Assembly (NCBI RefSeq): GCF_011764425.1
Contig: NZ_BLPF01000001.1
Span: 2,657,001 to 2,721,000 of the forward strand
Source of the DNA: Phytohabitans houttuyneae
GTDB taxonomy: Bacteria; Actinomycetota; Actinomycetes; Mycobacteriales; Micromonosporaceae
Length of the DNA stretch: 64,000 nucleotides
Direction of reading: 5' to 3'
Both the position numbers and the translations under genes were made by a program. Positions 18,718 to 26,617 of the stretch are shown here, one piece after another. The stretch's first letter is position 1. Each line of letters begins with the position of its first letter. Under the pieces are notes generated by a model, which saw only the letters and a program-made list of their open reading frames with translations, was not told where the DNA came from and did not search any database.

Positions 18718-19491
18718 TCACCGTCCCGTGAAGCGCGGCTTCCGCTTCTCCACGAAAGCGGTCATACCCTCCCGCTTGTCTTCGGTGGCGAAGAGCGCCG
18801 CGAACAGCTGGCTCTCCCAGGCCAGGCCCGAGGTGAGGTCCATGTCCAGGCCGCCGTCGATGGCCAGCTTCGCGGCGCGCACGGCCTGTGCCGGACCCTC
18901 GGTGTACGGGCGGACCAGCGCGACCGCCGTGTCGTACACCTCGGCGGCCGGCACCACCCGGTCGGCGAGCCCGATGCGCAGCGCCTCCTCGGCGTCCACC
19001 ATGCGGCCGGAGAGCACGAGGTCCTTCGCGCGTGCCGGGCCGACCAGGCGGGCCAGCCGCTGGGTGCCGCCCGCGCCGGGGATGATGCCCAGCTTGATCT
19101 CCGGCTGGCCGAGCTTGGCGTCGTCGGCCACCACCCGCCAGTCGCACGCGAGGGCGAGCTCACAGCCGCCGCCCAGCGCGTACCCGGTGATCGCGGCGAC
19201 CACCGGCTTGGGGATGCGGGCGAACACGCCGAGTGCGGAGGAGAGGTCGGCGGCGCGGGCGGACATGTCCACGTACGACATGTCGGCCATCTCCTTGATG
19301 TCCGCGCCGGCGGCGAAGACCTTCTCCCCGCCGTACACGATGACCGCGCGGACCTCGGGGTCGGCGGACGCCGCGGTGGCGGCCTCGCGCAACTCCTCCT
19401 GCACCTGCGTGTTCAGCGCGTTCATGGGGGGACGGTCCAGCCGGATGGTGCCGATACCGTCCTTGATCTCCACGCGCACAAAGTCAGCCAT
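18718..19491 (-). CDS. Enoyl-CoA hydratase/isomerase family protein
   Basis: A 257-residue crotonase-fold enzyme, of usual length. The oxyanion-hole segment YGGEKVFAAGADIKEMADMS and the second active-site region LGQPEIKLGIIPGAGGTQRL, with the catalytic glutamates in their expected places, support hydratase activity on short- or medium-chain enoyl-CoA in fatty-acid beta-oxidation. Start ATG at 19491 (MADFVRVEIKDGIGTIRLDR). The gene is divergent from the DUF6232-like gene at 19512 with 20 bases between the starts. Confidence 0.93.
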   Translation of the reverse strand: MADFVRVEIKDGIGTIRLDRPPMNALNTQVQEELREAATAASADPEVRAVIVYGGEKVFAAGADIKEMADMSYVDMSARAADLSSALGVFARIPKPVVAAITGYALGGGCELALACDWRVVADDAKLGQPEIKLGIIPGAGGTQRLARLVGPARAKDLVLSGRMVDAEEALRIGLADRVVPAAEVYDTAVALVRPYTEGPAQAVRAAKLAIDGGLDMDLTSGLAWESQLFAALFATEDKREGMTAFVEKRKPRFTGR

Positions 19492-19511
19492 GCCAGTAGG
19501 CTAGTTGTGCC

Positions 19512-19973
19512 ATGGTCACGTACTACAGCGACAAGTCGGTGCAGATCACCTCAGATGCCATCCGCATCGGTGGTCGCCGTTACCCGCTGCGTGAGCTGGC
19601 CCGCGTGTGGCACTCCAAGGGCGCCCGCTCGTGGCGTGCGATCGCCGGCCGCGGCGCCATCGGCATGGCGCTGCTCGGCCCGCTCGCGGCGGCCGCGATC
19701 GGCATCGTGATCGCGCTCAGCGTGCACGCCTCGCTCGACGTGACCATCGCGATCGTCGGCGTGTCCTGCCTGATCGGGCTCGGTGTCGGCCCGCTGGCCG
19801 ACTTCATGCTGGAGCGCATGGACCGGTCGTATGCGCGGGGCTCCCGCTCGCTGGAGATCTGGGCCACCTGGCGGGGCCAGCAGGTGCTGCTGCTGCAGAC
19901 GGGCGACGCGCTCCGCTTCGGCCAGATCTACCGGGCGCTGCAGCGCGCGCTCGAGGGCTCCACGGTCAGGTGA
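19512..19973 (+). CDS. DUF6232-like membrane protein, copy 1
   Basis: A 153-residue protein with a short N-terminal beta-rich part (MVTYYSDKSVQITSDAIRIG) and two membrane helices at about residues 55-75 and 77-95. Function unknown; the family name is assigned from memory of actinobacterial proteins of this shape. It is clearly paralogous to the product at 20432-20890: both share YYxD at the start, YPLxxL, and the ending ALRFGQIYRALQRAL. The 3' end overlaps that of the START-like gene on the other strand. Confidence 0.75.
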   Translation: MVTYYSDKSVQITSDAIRIGGRRYPLRELARVWHSKGARSWRAIAGRGAIGMALLGPLAAAAIGIVIALSVHASLDVTIAIVGVSCLIGLGVGPLADFMLERMDRSYARGSRSLEIWATWRGQQVLLLQTGDALRFGQIYRALQRALEGSTVR

Positions 19974-20379
19974 TTCGCGCGATGGCGTCGTGCCACTCGC
20001 GCAGAAACTCCGGATAGTGCTCGGCAAAGCCCGCCAGCTCGGGCCGCGCGTCCTCGGTGAGGGCGGTCAGCTCGTACGTCACCGTGACCTCGCTGCCGCC
20101 TTCCGCCTCGTCGAGCACCACCTCGACCGTACCGGCCGTGCCCTGGGCGATCCGCGCGTAGCGCACGCGGCGTCCCGGCTCGCGGTCGACCACGACCCAG
20201 GTCGTCGTGCCGCCGTGGCCGGTGGTCTGGAAGACCGTGCCGGGCGCGGAGTCGTCCTCGACCGGGTCGGGAAAGTGCGGCTCCCAGTGGTCCACCCATT
20301 CGCGCTCACCCAGCGGGGTGAAGAGGCGGAACGCCTCCTTCGGCGGGAGCGCCACGCTCAGCTTTCCGGTGCGGATCAT
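19966..20379 (-). CDS. START-like (SRPBCC/AHSA1) domain protein
   Basis: A 137-residue small cytoplasmic protein of the SRPBCC superfamily, a helix-grip fold with a hydrophobic ligand cavity. KLSVALPPKEAFRLFTPLGE at the N-terminus and EVTVTYELTALTED near the middle fit. Start ATG at 20379 (MIRTGKLSVAL) is preferred over one 45 bases upstream, whose residues are charged and not family-like. Located between two paralogous membrane-protein genes on the other strand. Ligand unknown. Confidence 0.8.
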   Translation of the reverse strand: MIRTGKLSVALPPKEAFRLFTPLGEREWVDHWEPHFPDPVEDDSAPGTVFQTTGHGGTTTWVVVDREPGRRVRYARIAQGTAGTVEVVLDEAEGGSEVTVTYELTALTEDARPELAGFAEHYPEFLREWHDAIARIT

Positions 20380-20431
20380 GCGCGTCCTTTTGCGGGGATC
20401 GACCTGTGCTCGGATAGGTAACACTGGGCGA

Positions 20432-20890
20432 GTGGCCGTTTACTATCGCGACGACACCGTGCGTGTGACGTCGTCGTGGGTGCAAGCGTACGGACTCACG
20501 TACCCGCTTTCAGATCTTTCTTATGTGTGGCACCGGCGCACCCGGCGCGACCTGCGTGTAGGTGGCCGCATCGCCGGCCGATGGGCGCTGGTCACGCTGC
20601 TCACGCTGCCGGTCGCCGTCGGCGCGCTCTGGATCCTCACCGACTGGGGCAGCAAGATCGGCCTCGCGCTGGTCGTGGTCGCGGTGGCGCTCGGCCTGAT
20701 CTTCACGCTGACGCCGCTGTCGGAGTTTCCGCTGATGGCGCTCGAACGGTCATACGATCGCGGCTCGTCGGTCCACGAGATCTGGGTCCAGTGCCGCGGA
20801 ATGGACGTGCTGCTCCTGCGGACAAACGACGCTTTACGTTTCGGGCAGATTTACCGCGCGTTACAGCGCGCCTTGGAGCAGAGTGAGTAA
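20432..20890 (+). CDS. DUF6232-like membrane protein, copy 2
   Basis: A 152-residue paralogue of the protein at 19512-19973, with the same layout: VAVYYRDDTVRVTSSWVQAY, two membrane helices (about 55-75 and 80-98), and ALRFGQIYRALQRALEQ at the end. GTG start at 20432. Function unknown. The pair, separated by one opposite gene, suggests a local duplication. Confidence 0.75.
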   Translation: MAVYYRDDTVRVTSSWVQAYGLTYPLSDLSYVWHRRTRRDLRVGGRIAGRWALVTLLTLPVAVGALWILTDWGSKIGLALVVVAVALGLIFTLTPLSEFPLMALERSYDRGSSVHEIWVQCRGMDVLLLRTNDALRFGQIYRALQRALEQSE

Positions 20891-20949
20891 TTCCACGCCT
20901 TGGGCGTGACATGATGTGGACCCCCATGATCCAGGAGGTCCCACATCCC

Positions 20950-21726
20950 ATGAGCCGTGGCATCGCGCTCGTGCGGCGGCCCAGCAGCCGCCTCGCCGAA
21001 GGGCTGGTCACCCACATCGAACGGTCGACTGTGGACGTCGACCTCGCCCGGCGCCAGCACGACGCGTACTGCGCCGCTCTCGCCGACGCCGGCTGGAGCG
21101 TGCTCGACGTGGTACCCGCCGACCACTGCCCCGACTCCGTCTTCGTCGAGGACACCGTCGTGGTGAGCGGTTCGCGGGCCATCCTCGCCCGACCGGGCGC
21201 CCCGCAGCGCCGCCCGGAGGTGGCCGGCACCGAGTCCGCCGTACGCGCGGTGGGCCTTGAGGTCGACAAGATCACCTCGCCGGGCACCCTCGACGGCGGC
21301 GACGTGCTGCAGATCGGCGACACCGTCTACGTCGGCCAGGGCGGCCGCACGAACGGCTCCGCGATCCGCCAGATGCGCGGGCTGCTCCCCGACCGCCGCG
21401 TGGTGGCGGTGCCACTCGGACGTGTACTCCACCTCAAGTCGGCGGTCACCGCCCTGCCGGACGGCACAGTGGTCGCCTCGCCCGGCCTTGTCGACGTCGG
21501 CATCTTCCCCGCGGTGCGCACGGTCGAGGAGGGGGCCGGCTGCCACGTGATCTGCCTGGGCGGCGACAAGGTGATGATCAGCGCCGCCGCACCGAAGACC
21601 ACGTCGCTGCTGGAAGACCTCGGCTTCACGCCCGTCGTGGTCGACGTGAGCGAGTTCGAGAAGCTGGAGGGCTGCGTAACCTGCCTGAGCGTCCTGGTGC
21701 CCGGCGTGACCGGCCCCCACCACTAG
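20950..21726 (+). CDS. Dimethylarginine dimethylaminohydrolase / arginine deiminase-type amidinotransferase-fold enzyme
   Basis: A 258-residue protein of the pentein (guanidino-group modifying) superfamily, closest by eye to DDAH, which hydrolyses N-methylated arginines to citrulline and methylamines. The conserved acidic motif PDSVFVEDTVVV (about 55), the catalytic His in GRVLHLKSAV (about 160), and the catalytic Cys near the C-terminus (LEGCVTCLSVLV, about 243) are all present. The ATG at 20950 (MSRGIALVRRP) is chosen for AGGAGG at 20933-20938; a longer in-frame start lies upstream but falls before this site. It stands alone downstream of the DUF6232-like gene. Confidence 0.88.
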   Translation: MSRGIALVRRPSSRLAEGLVTHIERSTVDVDLARRQHDAYCAALADAGWSVLDVVPADHCPDSVFVEDTVVVSGSRAILARPGAPQRRPEVAGTESAVRAVGLEVDKITSPGTLDGGDVLQIGDTVYVGQGGRTNGSAIRQMRGLLPDRRVVAVPLGRVLHLKSAVTALPDGTVVASPGLVDVGIFPAVRTVEEGAGCHVICLGGDKVMISAAAPKTTSLLEDLGFTPVVVDVSEFEKLEGCVTCLSVLVPGVTGPHH

Positions 21727-21779
21727 ACCCTCTCGCGGTCAGGGTGAGCCCTTCTGGAAAGTTCAAACCGAAGGAGATG

Positions 21780-21881
21780 TGAGCTGCCGCGATGTCCGCG
21801 GTGGTCCGGACCGTTGCGCGGGGCCTCGGGGAAACGTGGAGCGTCTTCTTGGGGGTGCGTTCCCGCGGCCTCACCCTGCGC
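21780..21881 (-). repeat. Dispersed GGTCCGGACC-type repeat, long copy 2
   Basis: About 102 bases, reverse orientation. It carries both modules and the internal stretch found at 15017-15127 with only a few differences. The core GCAACGGTCCGGACCAC is at 21801-21817 (minus strand), and ACCGCGGACATCGCGG can form a 6-bp hairpin. Confidence 0.8.
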
Positions 21882-21987
21882 GGTCGCCAGGCTCAATCCA
21901 ACGCCGAGCCCGCCCACGATGCGGCGCCGTCTTTGAGGGCTCATTACCGTCAGCGCCATCCGTCGCACGCAAGCGGCACCGCAGTCG

Positions 21988-22111
21988 AGACCTTGGTGAG
22001 TTAGCGCGTTATTTCGACGCCAACTTGCCAAGATCTGCCGGAACGGGCTCCCGGGTTGAGCCGGGCGACCACAGAGGGTGAGGCGGCACCCGCGGGCATA
22101 GCGGCAGCTCC
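21988..22111 (+). repeat. Island repeat L1, paired with 42211-42332
   Basis: Roughly 120 bases shared with island II, including AGACCTTGGTGAGTT, ATTTCGACGC and AACTTGCCAAGATCTGCCGG. The 3' part is a degenerate module A (AGAGGGTGAGGCGGCACC). A few point differences indicate old copies. Confidence 0.75.
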
Positions 22112-22415
22112 CAGCTAACTCGGGTCGGACTCTGTCGTGTCCGAGCCGCTGCTGCTGCGGCGCGGCCACCGAACCACGGGCTCGGCCGGTGATCGCCGGC
22201 ATTGTGCAGTGCCCCGGGTGCGGTCAAGGTGGTGAGGGCTTCGCAGGGTGTGGCGATCGCGGTGTGGATCGGCCCCTGTAGGGGCGAATCGGTACCACGA
22301 TCTGCCGGCGAGGCGAGCTGAGCGCCGGCTGCCTGGTCCGTGGCGACAAAGCGCCCGCACCGACGAAGGCTCCTGCGCGAACCGCCTAACGCACAAGGGG
22401 GTTCAGGTCCCCACC

Positions 22416-22474
22416 GCGGAGGGTGAGGCCGCGGGAGCAACGGTCCGGACCACCGCGGACATCGCGGTAGCCCA
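22416..22474 (+). repeat. Dispersed GGTCCGGACC-type repeat, short copy 3
   Basis: A 59-base copy with module A (GCGGAGGGTGAGGCCGCGGG) joined directly to module B (AGCAACGGTCCGGACCACC, then GCGGACATCGCGGTAGCCCA). Relative to the long copies the internal stretch is absent. The stem ACCGCG/CGCGGT is perfect here. Confidence 0.8.
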
Positions 22475-22614
22475 AAATCAGCCCATGATCAGGCGGCCGT
22501 GGGCAGCGCGGGCGGCGGGCGGTGCGGGCGGCGCGGGCGTGAGGAGCGGGGTGGCTGGGCGCATTGGTGCGCCCAGCTTGAGAGGCGCTGTGCCGCGACG
22601 CACCAGCGATGGGT

Positions 22615-22640
22615 GCGGAGGGTGAGGCCGCGAGAGCGGT
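22615..22640 (+). repeat. Dispersed repeat, partial copy 4 (module A only)
   Basis: GCGGAGGGTGAGGCCGCGAG followed by AGCGG, ending at the stop codon of the CitE-like gene. Module B is missing. Confidence 0.6.
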
Positions 22641-23431
22641 CAGGCGTAGCGGGCGGCGAGGTCGAGCACGCGTTGGGCGGCGCCGACCATGGCGCGGTCG
22701 GCGAAAGTGCCGTCGGGCAGGACCACCGTGCCCTCGCCGGCCTCTGCCGCATGCGCGACGCCGGCGAGCAGGGCCACGGCCCGCGCCACCTCCTCCGGCT
22801 CCGGGCGGAAGGCGGCCTCGATCACCGGCAGCTGGCGGGGGTGGATGGCGGCGCGGCCCAGGAAGCCCTGCCCGCGTCCTAGCCGGCACGAGGCTGCCAG
22901 ACCGTCCACATCGGACACGTCGGGGTACACGGACATCGCCGGCGGTGGCAGGCCGGCCGCTCGTGCCGCCACCACCACGCGGCCGCGCGGCCAGGCGAGT
23001 GCGGTCTCGTCGGTCACGCCGAGGTCCGAGCGCAGGTCGGCTTCGCCGAGGCCGATGCTGGCCACCGCCGGGTGCGCTGTCGCTATCCGGTAGGCGTTCT
23101 CGACGCCGGCCGCTGACTCGATGAGCGGGTGCAGTTCCACGGCGGTGAGCGCGGCGATGGCCCGTACCTGCTCGGCCGTCTCGACCTTGGGCAGGCGCAG
23201 GCCGGTCGCGCCGGCGGCTGCCGGCAGGTCGGCGGTGGAGGCGATGCGCACGTACACGGGCAGGTCGTGGCGCTGCGTCAGGAAGTCGGCGACCGCCGCC
23301 CGGGCGTACTCCTTGCGGGGCGCCGCCACCGCGTCCTCCAGGTCGAGGATCACCGCGTCCGCGCCCGAGGCGACCGCCTTGGCGAAGCGGTCCGGGCGGT
23401 CTCCGGGCACGTACAGCCAGGTGAGCAGCAT
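22640..23431 (-). CDS. CitE/HpcH-type CoA-ester lyase family protein
   Basis: A 263-residue TIM-barrel protein related to citrate lyase beta subunit and malyl/citramalyl-CoA lyases. It starts MLLTWLYVPGDRPDRFAKAV, and contains GADAVILDLEDAVAAPRKEY with the metal-binding acidic residues, VRIAS and ELHPLIESAAGVENAYRIA with the catalytic Glu. The C-terminal lid is short. Its ATG shares one base with the stop of the CoA-transferase gene before it (TGATG), so the two are coupled; CoA activation of an organic acid followed by C-C lyase cleavage is the likely joint task. It is the last gene of the long operon. Confidence 0.88.
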   Translation of the reverse strand: MLLTWLYVPGDRPDRFAKAVASGADAVILDLEDAVAAPRKEYARAAVADFLTQRHDLPVYVRIASTADLPAAAGATGLRLPKVETAEQVRAIAALTAVELHPLIESAAGVENAYRIATAHPAVASIGLGEADLRSDLGVTDETALAWPRGRVVVAARAAGLPPPAMSVYPDVSDVDGLAASCRLGRGQGFLGRAAIHPRQLPVIEAAFRPEPEEVARAVALLAGVAHAAEAGEGTVVLPDGTFADRAMVGAAQRVLDLAARYA

Positions 23432-24618
23432 CAGACCACCCCGCGCTCGCGCAGCCCTTCGATCTGCTCGGACGTGTACCCGAGCGACGTGAGCACCTCC
23501 ACCGTGTCCTGCCCGTGCGCCCGCCCCGCGTGCCGGATCGCGCCCGGCGTGGCGGACATGCGGAACGGGACGTTCTGCATCCGCACCGTGCCGAGGTCCT
23601 CGTCCGGCACCTCGACCGCGGTGCCCAACGCCGTGTACTGGGGGTCGGCCAGGATGTCCCGCACGTCGTACACCGGCGCGACCGCGGCCTCCGCCGCCTC
23701 GAACGCGGCCACCACCTCGTCCCGGTCGCGGGCGGCGACCCAGGAGGCCACCGCCGCGTCCAGCTCGTCGGCGTGCGCGGCCCGACCCGAGCCGGTGGCA
23801 AACCACGGCTGGTCCACCAGGTCAGCCCGACCGACCAGCCGCACGACCCGCTCGGCGATGCTCAGCGCGCTGGTCGAGACCGCGACCCAGCGCCCGTCCG
23901 CGCAGCGGTACGTGTTGCGCGGCGCGTTGTTGTCCGACCGGTTGCCCCGCCGCGGCTGCACGTAGCCGAGCTGGTCGTACCAGGTGATCTGGGGCCCGAG
24001 CATCGCCATGATCGGCTCGATGATGGCGAGGTCGACGACCTGGCCCGCGCCGGTGCGCTGGCGGGCGTGCAGGGCGAGCATCACCGCGTAGGCGGTGGCG
24101 AGCGCGGTCACCGAGTCGGCCAGCCCGAACGGCGGCAGCGTCGGCGGACCGTCCGGCTCACCGGTCGCCGCCGCGAAGCCGCTCATCGCCTCGGCGAGAG
24201 TGCCGAAGCCGGGGCGCCGCGCGTACGGGCCGATCTGGCCGAAGCCGGAGATCCGCGCGATCACCAGGCCGGGGTTGTCCTCGTGCAGCACCTCCGGCCC
24301 GATCCCCCACCGCTCCAGCGTGCCGGGGCGGAAGTTTTCGACAAGCACGTCCGCCCCTCCGGCGAGGCGCCGCAGTAGCGCGGCGCCCTCGGGCACCGAC
24401 AGGTCGAGGGTGACCGTGCGCTTGTTGCGCCCGAGCACCTTCCACCACAGACCCTGACCGTCCTTCGCCGGCCCGTGACCGCGGGACGGGTCGGGCTTGG
24501 CCGGGTGTTCGACCTTCACCACGTCCGCGCCGAAGTCGCCGAGGAAAGCGGCGGCGAGCGGGCCGGCAAAGAGCGTCGCCGTCTCGATCACGCGTACGCC
24601 GTTGAGCGCCGGATTCAC
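23431..24618 (-). CDS. Class III CoA-transferase (CaiB/BaiF family)
   Basis: A 395-residue formyl-CoA-transferase-like enzyme of normal length. Landmarks: GVRVIETATLFAGPLAAAFL, GADVVKVEHPAKPDPSRGHG, NRNK-type NKRTVTLDLSVPEG, ADVLVENFRPGTLERWGIG with the catalytic aspartate upstream of it in the DFGAD segment expected from the family, and GFGTLAEAMSGFAAATGEPD. It moves CoA between carboxylic acids. The GTG at 24618 overlaps the esterase stop (GTGA). Partner of the CitE-like lyase that follows. Confidence 0.88.
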   Translation of the reverse strand: MNPALNGVRVIETATLFAGPLAAAFLGDFGADVVKVEHPAKPDPSRGHGPAKDGQGLWWKVLGRNKRTVTLDLSVPEGAALLRRLAGGADVLVENFRPGTLERWGIGPEVLHEDNPGLVIARISGFGQIGPYARRPGFGTLAEAMSGFAAATGEPDGPPTLPPFGLADSVTALATAYAVMLALHARQRTGAGQVVDLAIIEPIMAMLGPQITWYDQLGYVQPRRGNRSDNNAPRNTYRCADGRWVAVSTSALSIAERVVRLVGRADLVDQPWFATGSGRAAHADELDAAVASWVAARDRDEVVAAFEAAEAAVAPVYDVRDILADPQYTALGTAVEVPDEDLGTVRMQNVPFRMSATPGAIRHAGRAHGQDTVEVLTSLGYTSEQIEGLRERGVV

Positions 24619-26617
24619 GGCTCGACCTCGGCCACGAACACGTCGCCGCTGGTACGGCCCGTGATCAGCAGGTGCTCGCCGGACCGGACGGCGTACAGGT
24701 TCTCCTCGCCGAACTCGTCCGCACCGTCGTCGCGAGGAGTGCCGAGCTGGGCCACCGCCTGCTGCTTGCCGCGGCTGGAGAGGCGCAGCGCGAAGACGTC
24801 CGCGCCGCCGGCCGGTACCCCGAAGGCGCTGCTGGTGAAACCGACCACCGCGACCTCGCCGCCGGCGAGCGCGACCACCTCGGCGCCCGCGTCGGCACCT
24901 CGACCGGCCGTGACCGTCCGCCACCGCTGTGTCCCGCCACTGCTGTACGCGGTAGTCAGCACGTCGCCGCCGGCCGCCCCGGTCGCCACGACCACCCCCG
25001 CGGTCGTGACCGCCACCCCCCGAAGAGGTCGCCGTCGGCCGCGACCCACCGCGGAGTGCCGTCCGTGCCGAACGCCGCGACGAAGCCGTCGGTGCCGCCG
25101 AGGTACGGCGCGCCGGGCAGCCCGGCCGACGTCACGCCCGCGACGTACACGCCGCTCGCGGCGGCCGCCACCGCGTACGCCTTGTCCTCGCCGGCTCCGC
25201 CGAGCTGGCGGGTCCAGGCGACCGCGCCGTCCGCACCGACGCGGGCCAGCACCAGGTCCTTGTCGCCCGCGCTCGGTCCGGCCAGCGCACCGCTGGTGTA
25301 GCCGGCGACGTAGGCACCGCCGTCCGGCGCCGCCGCGAGACCGTAGAAGCGGTCGGCCTTCGTCGCGTCGCCGAGCTGGGTCAGCCACGCCCGCTCCCCC
25401 GTCGCCGTGAACCGGGCCACGAACCCGTCGTCGGCCGGGCTGCCCGGGTGCTTGCCGTCGAGGTCGCCACGGGTGTACCCGGCGACGATCACGCCACCGT
25501 CGGGTGTGGACACCGCGCCGTACAGGCGGTCGTTTGCCGGCGTGCCGAACTGCCTCGTCCACTGTGGCGCCTCCACCACCGCGTCGAGCCCGCCCGCGTA
25601 GGGCTGCCCGTCCACCGGGCCCGGCGCGGCGTACGCGACAGTGCCGTCCGCGGCGACGCCACCCGCCCAGTCGGTGCCGGGCGTGCCGCGCAACGGCCCG
25701 GGGATGCCGGTCGGCGGTGTCGCGCTGAGCGTCGAGCTGAGCTCGGTGAGCCCGGCCACGAACGCGGGCCGCCACACGTCCCAGTCGTGCCCGCCGTCGA
25801 GCACCCGGAACTGCGCCGCCACCGCGTCCGAACGGCGCACGTTGTTGTAAAGCGTCGCCGCCTCGTAGTCGAGGTCGTGCGCGGCGTCCGCCGGGTCCGG
25901 GTTGGCCCACTCGTCGTCGCCGACCGCGATGAACATCCTGACCGGCAGATCAGGGTCCAATGTGGGCAGCAGTGCGGGGTAGTTGAGGCGCCGGTACACG
26001 TCGTCGACGAAGCGCTCGCCGCCCTGGCCGAACGCGCCGAACTCGCGTGCGGAGGAGTCGGCCGGCGGCAGCGGGTTGTAGACCGCCGGGCTGAGCACGA
26101 GCGCGTTGGCGAAGAGGTCCTGGTGGGCGAGGGCGTAGCGGAGCGCGCCGTACCCGCCCATCGAGTAGCCGCCGACGAGGCGGGCGCCGCGGTGCGCTGC
26201 CGTGCGGTACGTGGCATCCACATGGGACACCAGGTCGTGGGTGAGCGCCGTCTCCACCGCGGTGCCGCCGTCGTAGGCGGAGTCGACGTACCAGCTGCCC
26301 CGCTCGCTCCACGGCGCGTCCGGCAGCACCGCGATGACCGGCGCGATCGTGCCGTCGTCGATGAGCTTGTCGAGGTCCGCCTTGACCTGGGTCCACGCCT
26401 GCATGGTGTCTCCCCGGCCGTGCAGCAGGTAGAGCACCGGGTAGCGGACGGCCGCGTTCCTGGCGGCGCCGTACCCGTACGGCAGGTAGACGGTGTAGTC
26501 GATCGTGCCGGCCTTCGCGGTGGACAGCGTGCCGGCGCGGGTGCCGCCGGCCTCGGCAGCACCGGACGCGCCCACGGTGAGCACGGTGAGGACGAGGGCG
26601 AGGACGGCTTTTCTCAT
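24615..26617 (-). CDS. Secreted esterase (S-formylglutathione hydrolase/esterase D-like) with C-terminal beta-propeller repeats (apparent frameshift)
   Basis: About 667 residues. A signal peptide ([19 protein letters not shown]) precedes an alpha/beta-hydrolase domain (about 25-280) of the putative esterase family: [19 protein letters not shown], nucleophile elbow [15 protein letters not shown], and [12 protein letters not shown] with the catalytic His. After about 300 come repeated segments such as [25 protein letters not shown] and DGFVARF, resembling SBBP (seven-residue propeller) repeats. The frame breaks at six C (25016-25021); a seventh restores [20 protein letters not shown] to the stop at 24615. 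It starts by ATGA overlap from the gene before it. Probably extracellular ester release from a polymer or glycoside. Confidence 0.85.

Larger units (their letters stand above)
21727..22639. other. Non-coding repeat island I
   Basis: About 0.9 kb without a convincing gene. It holds a long reverse copy of the dispersed repeat (21780-21881), a forward copy (22416-22474), a partial copy touching the citE-like stop (22615-22640), and a block (21988-22111) nearly identical to 42211-42332 in island II. Frames open here encode only repeat-derived, low-complexity peptides. Confidence 0.75.
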
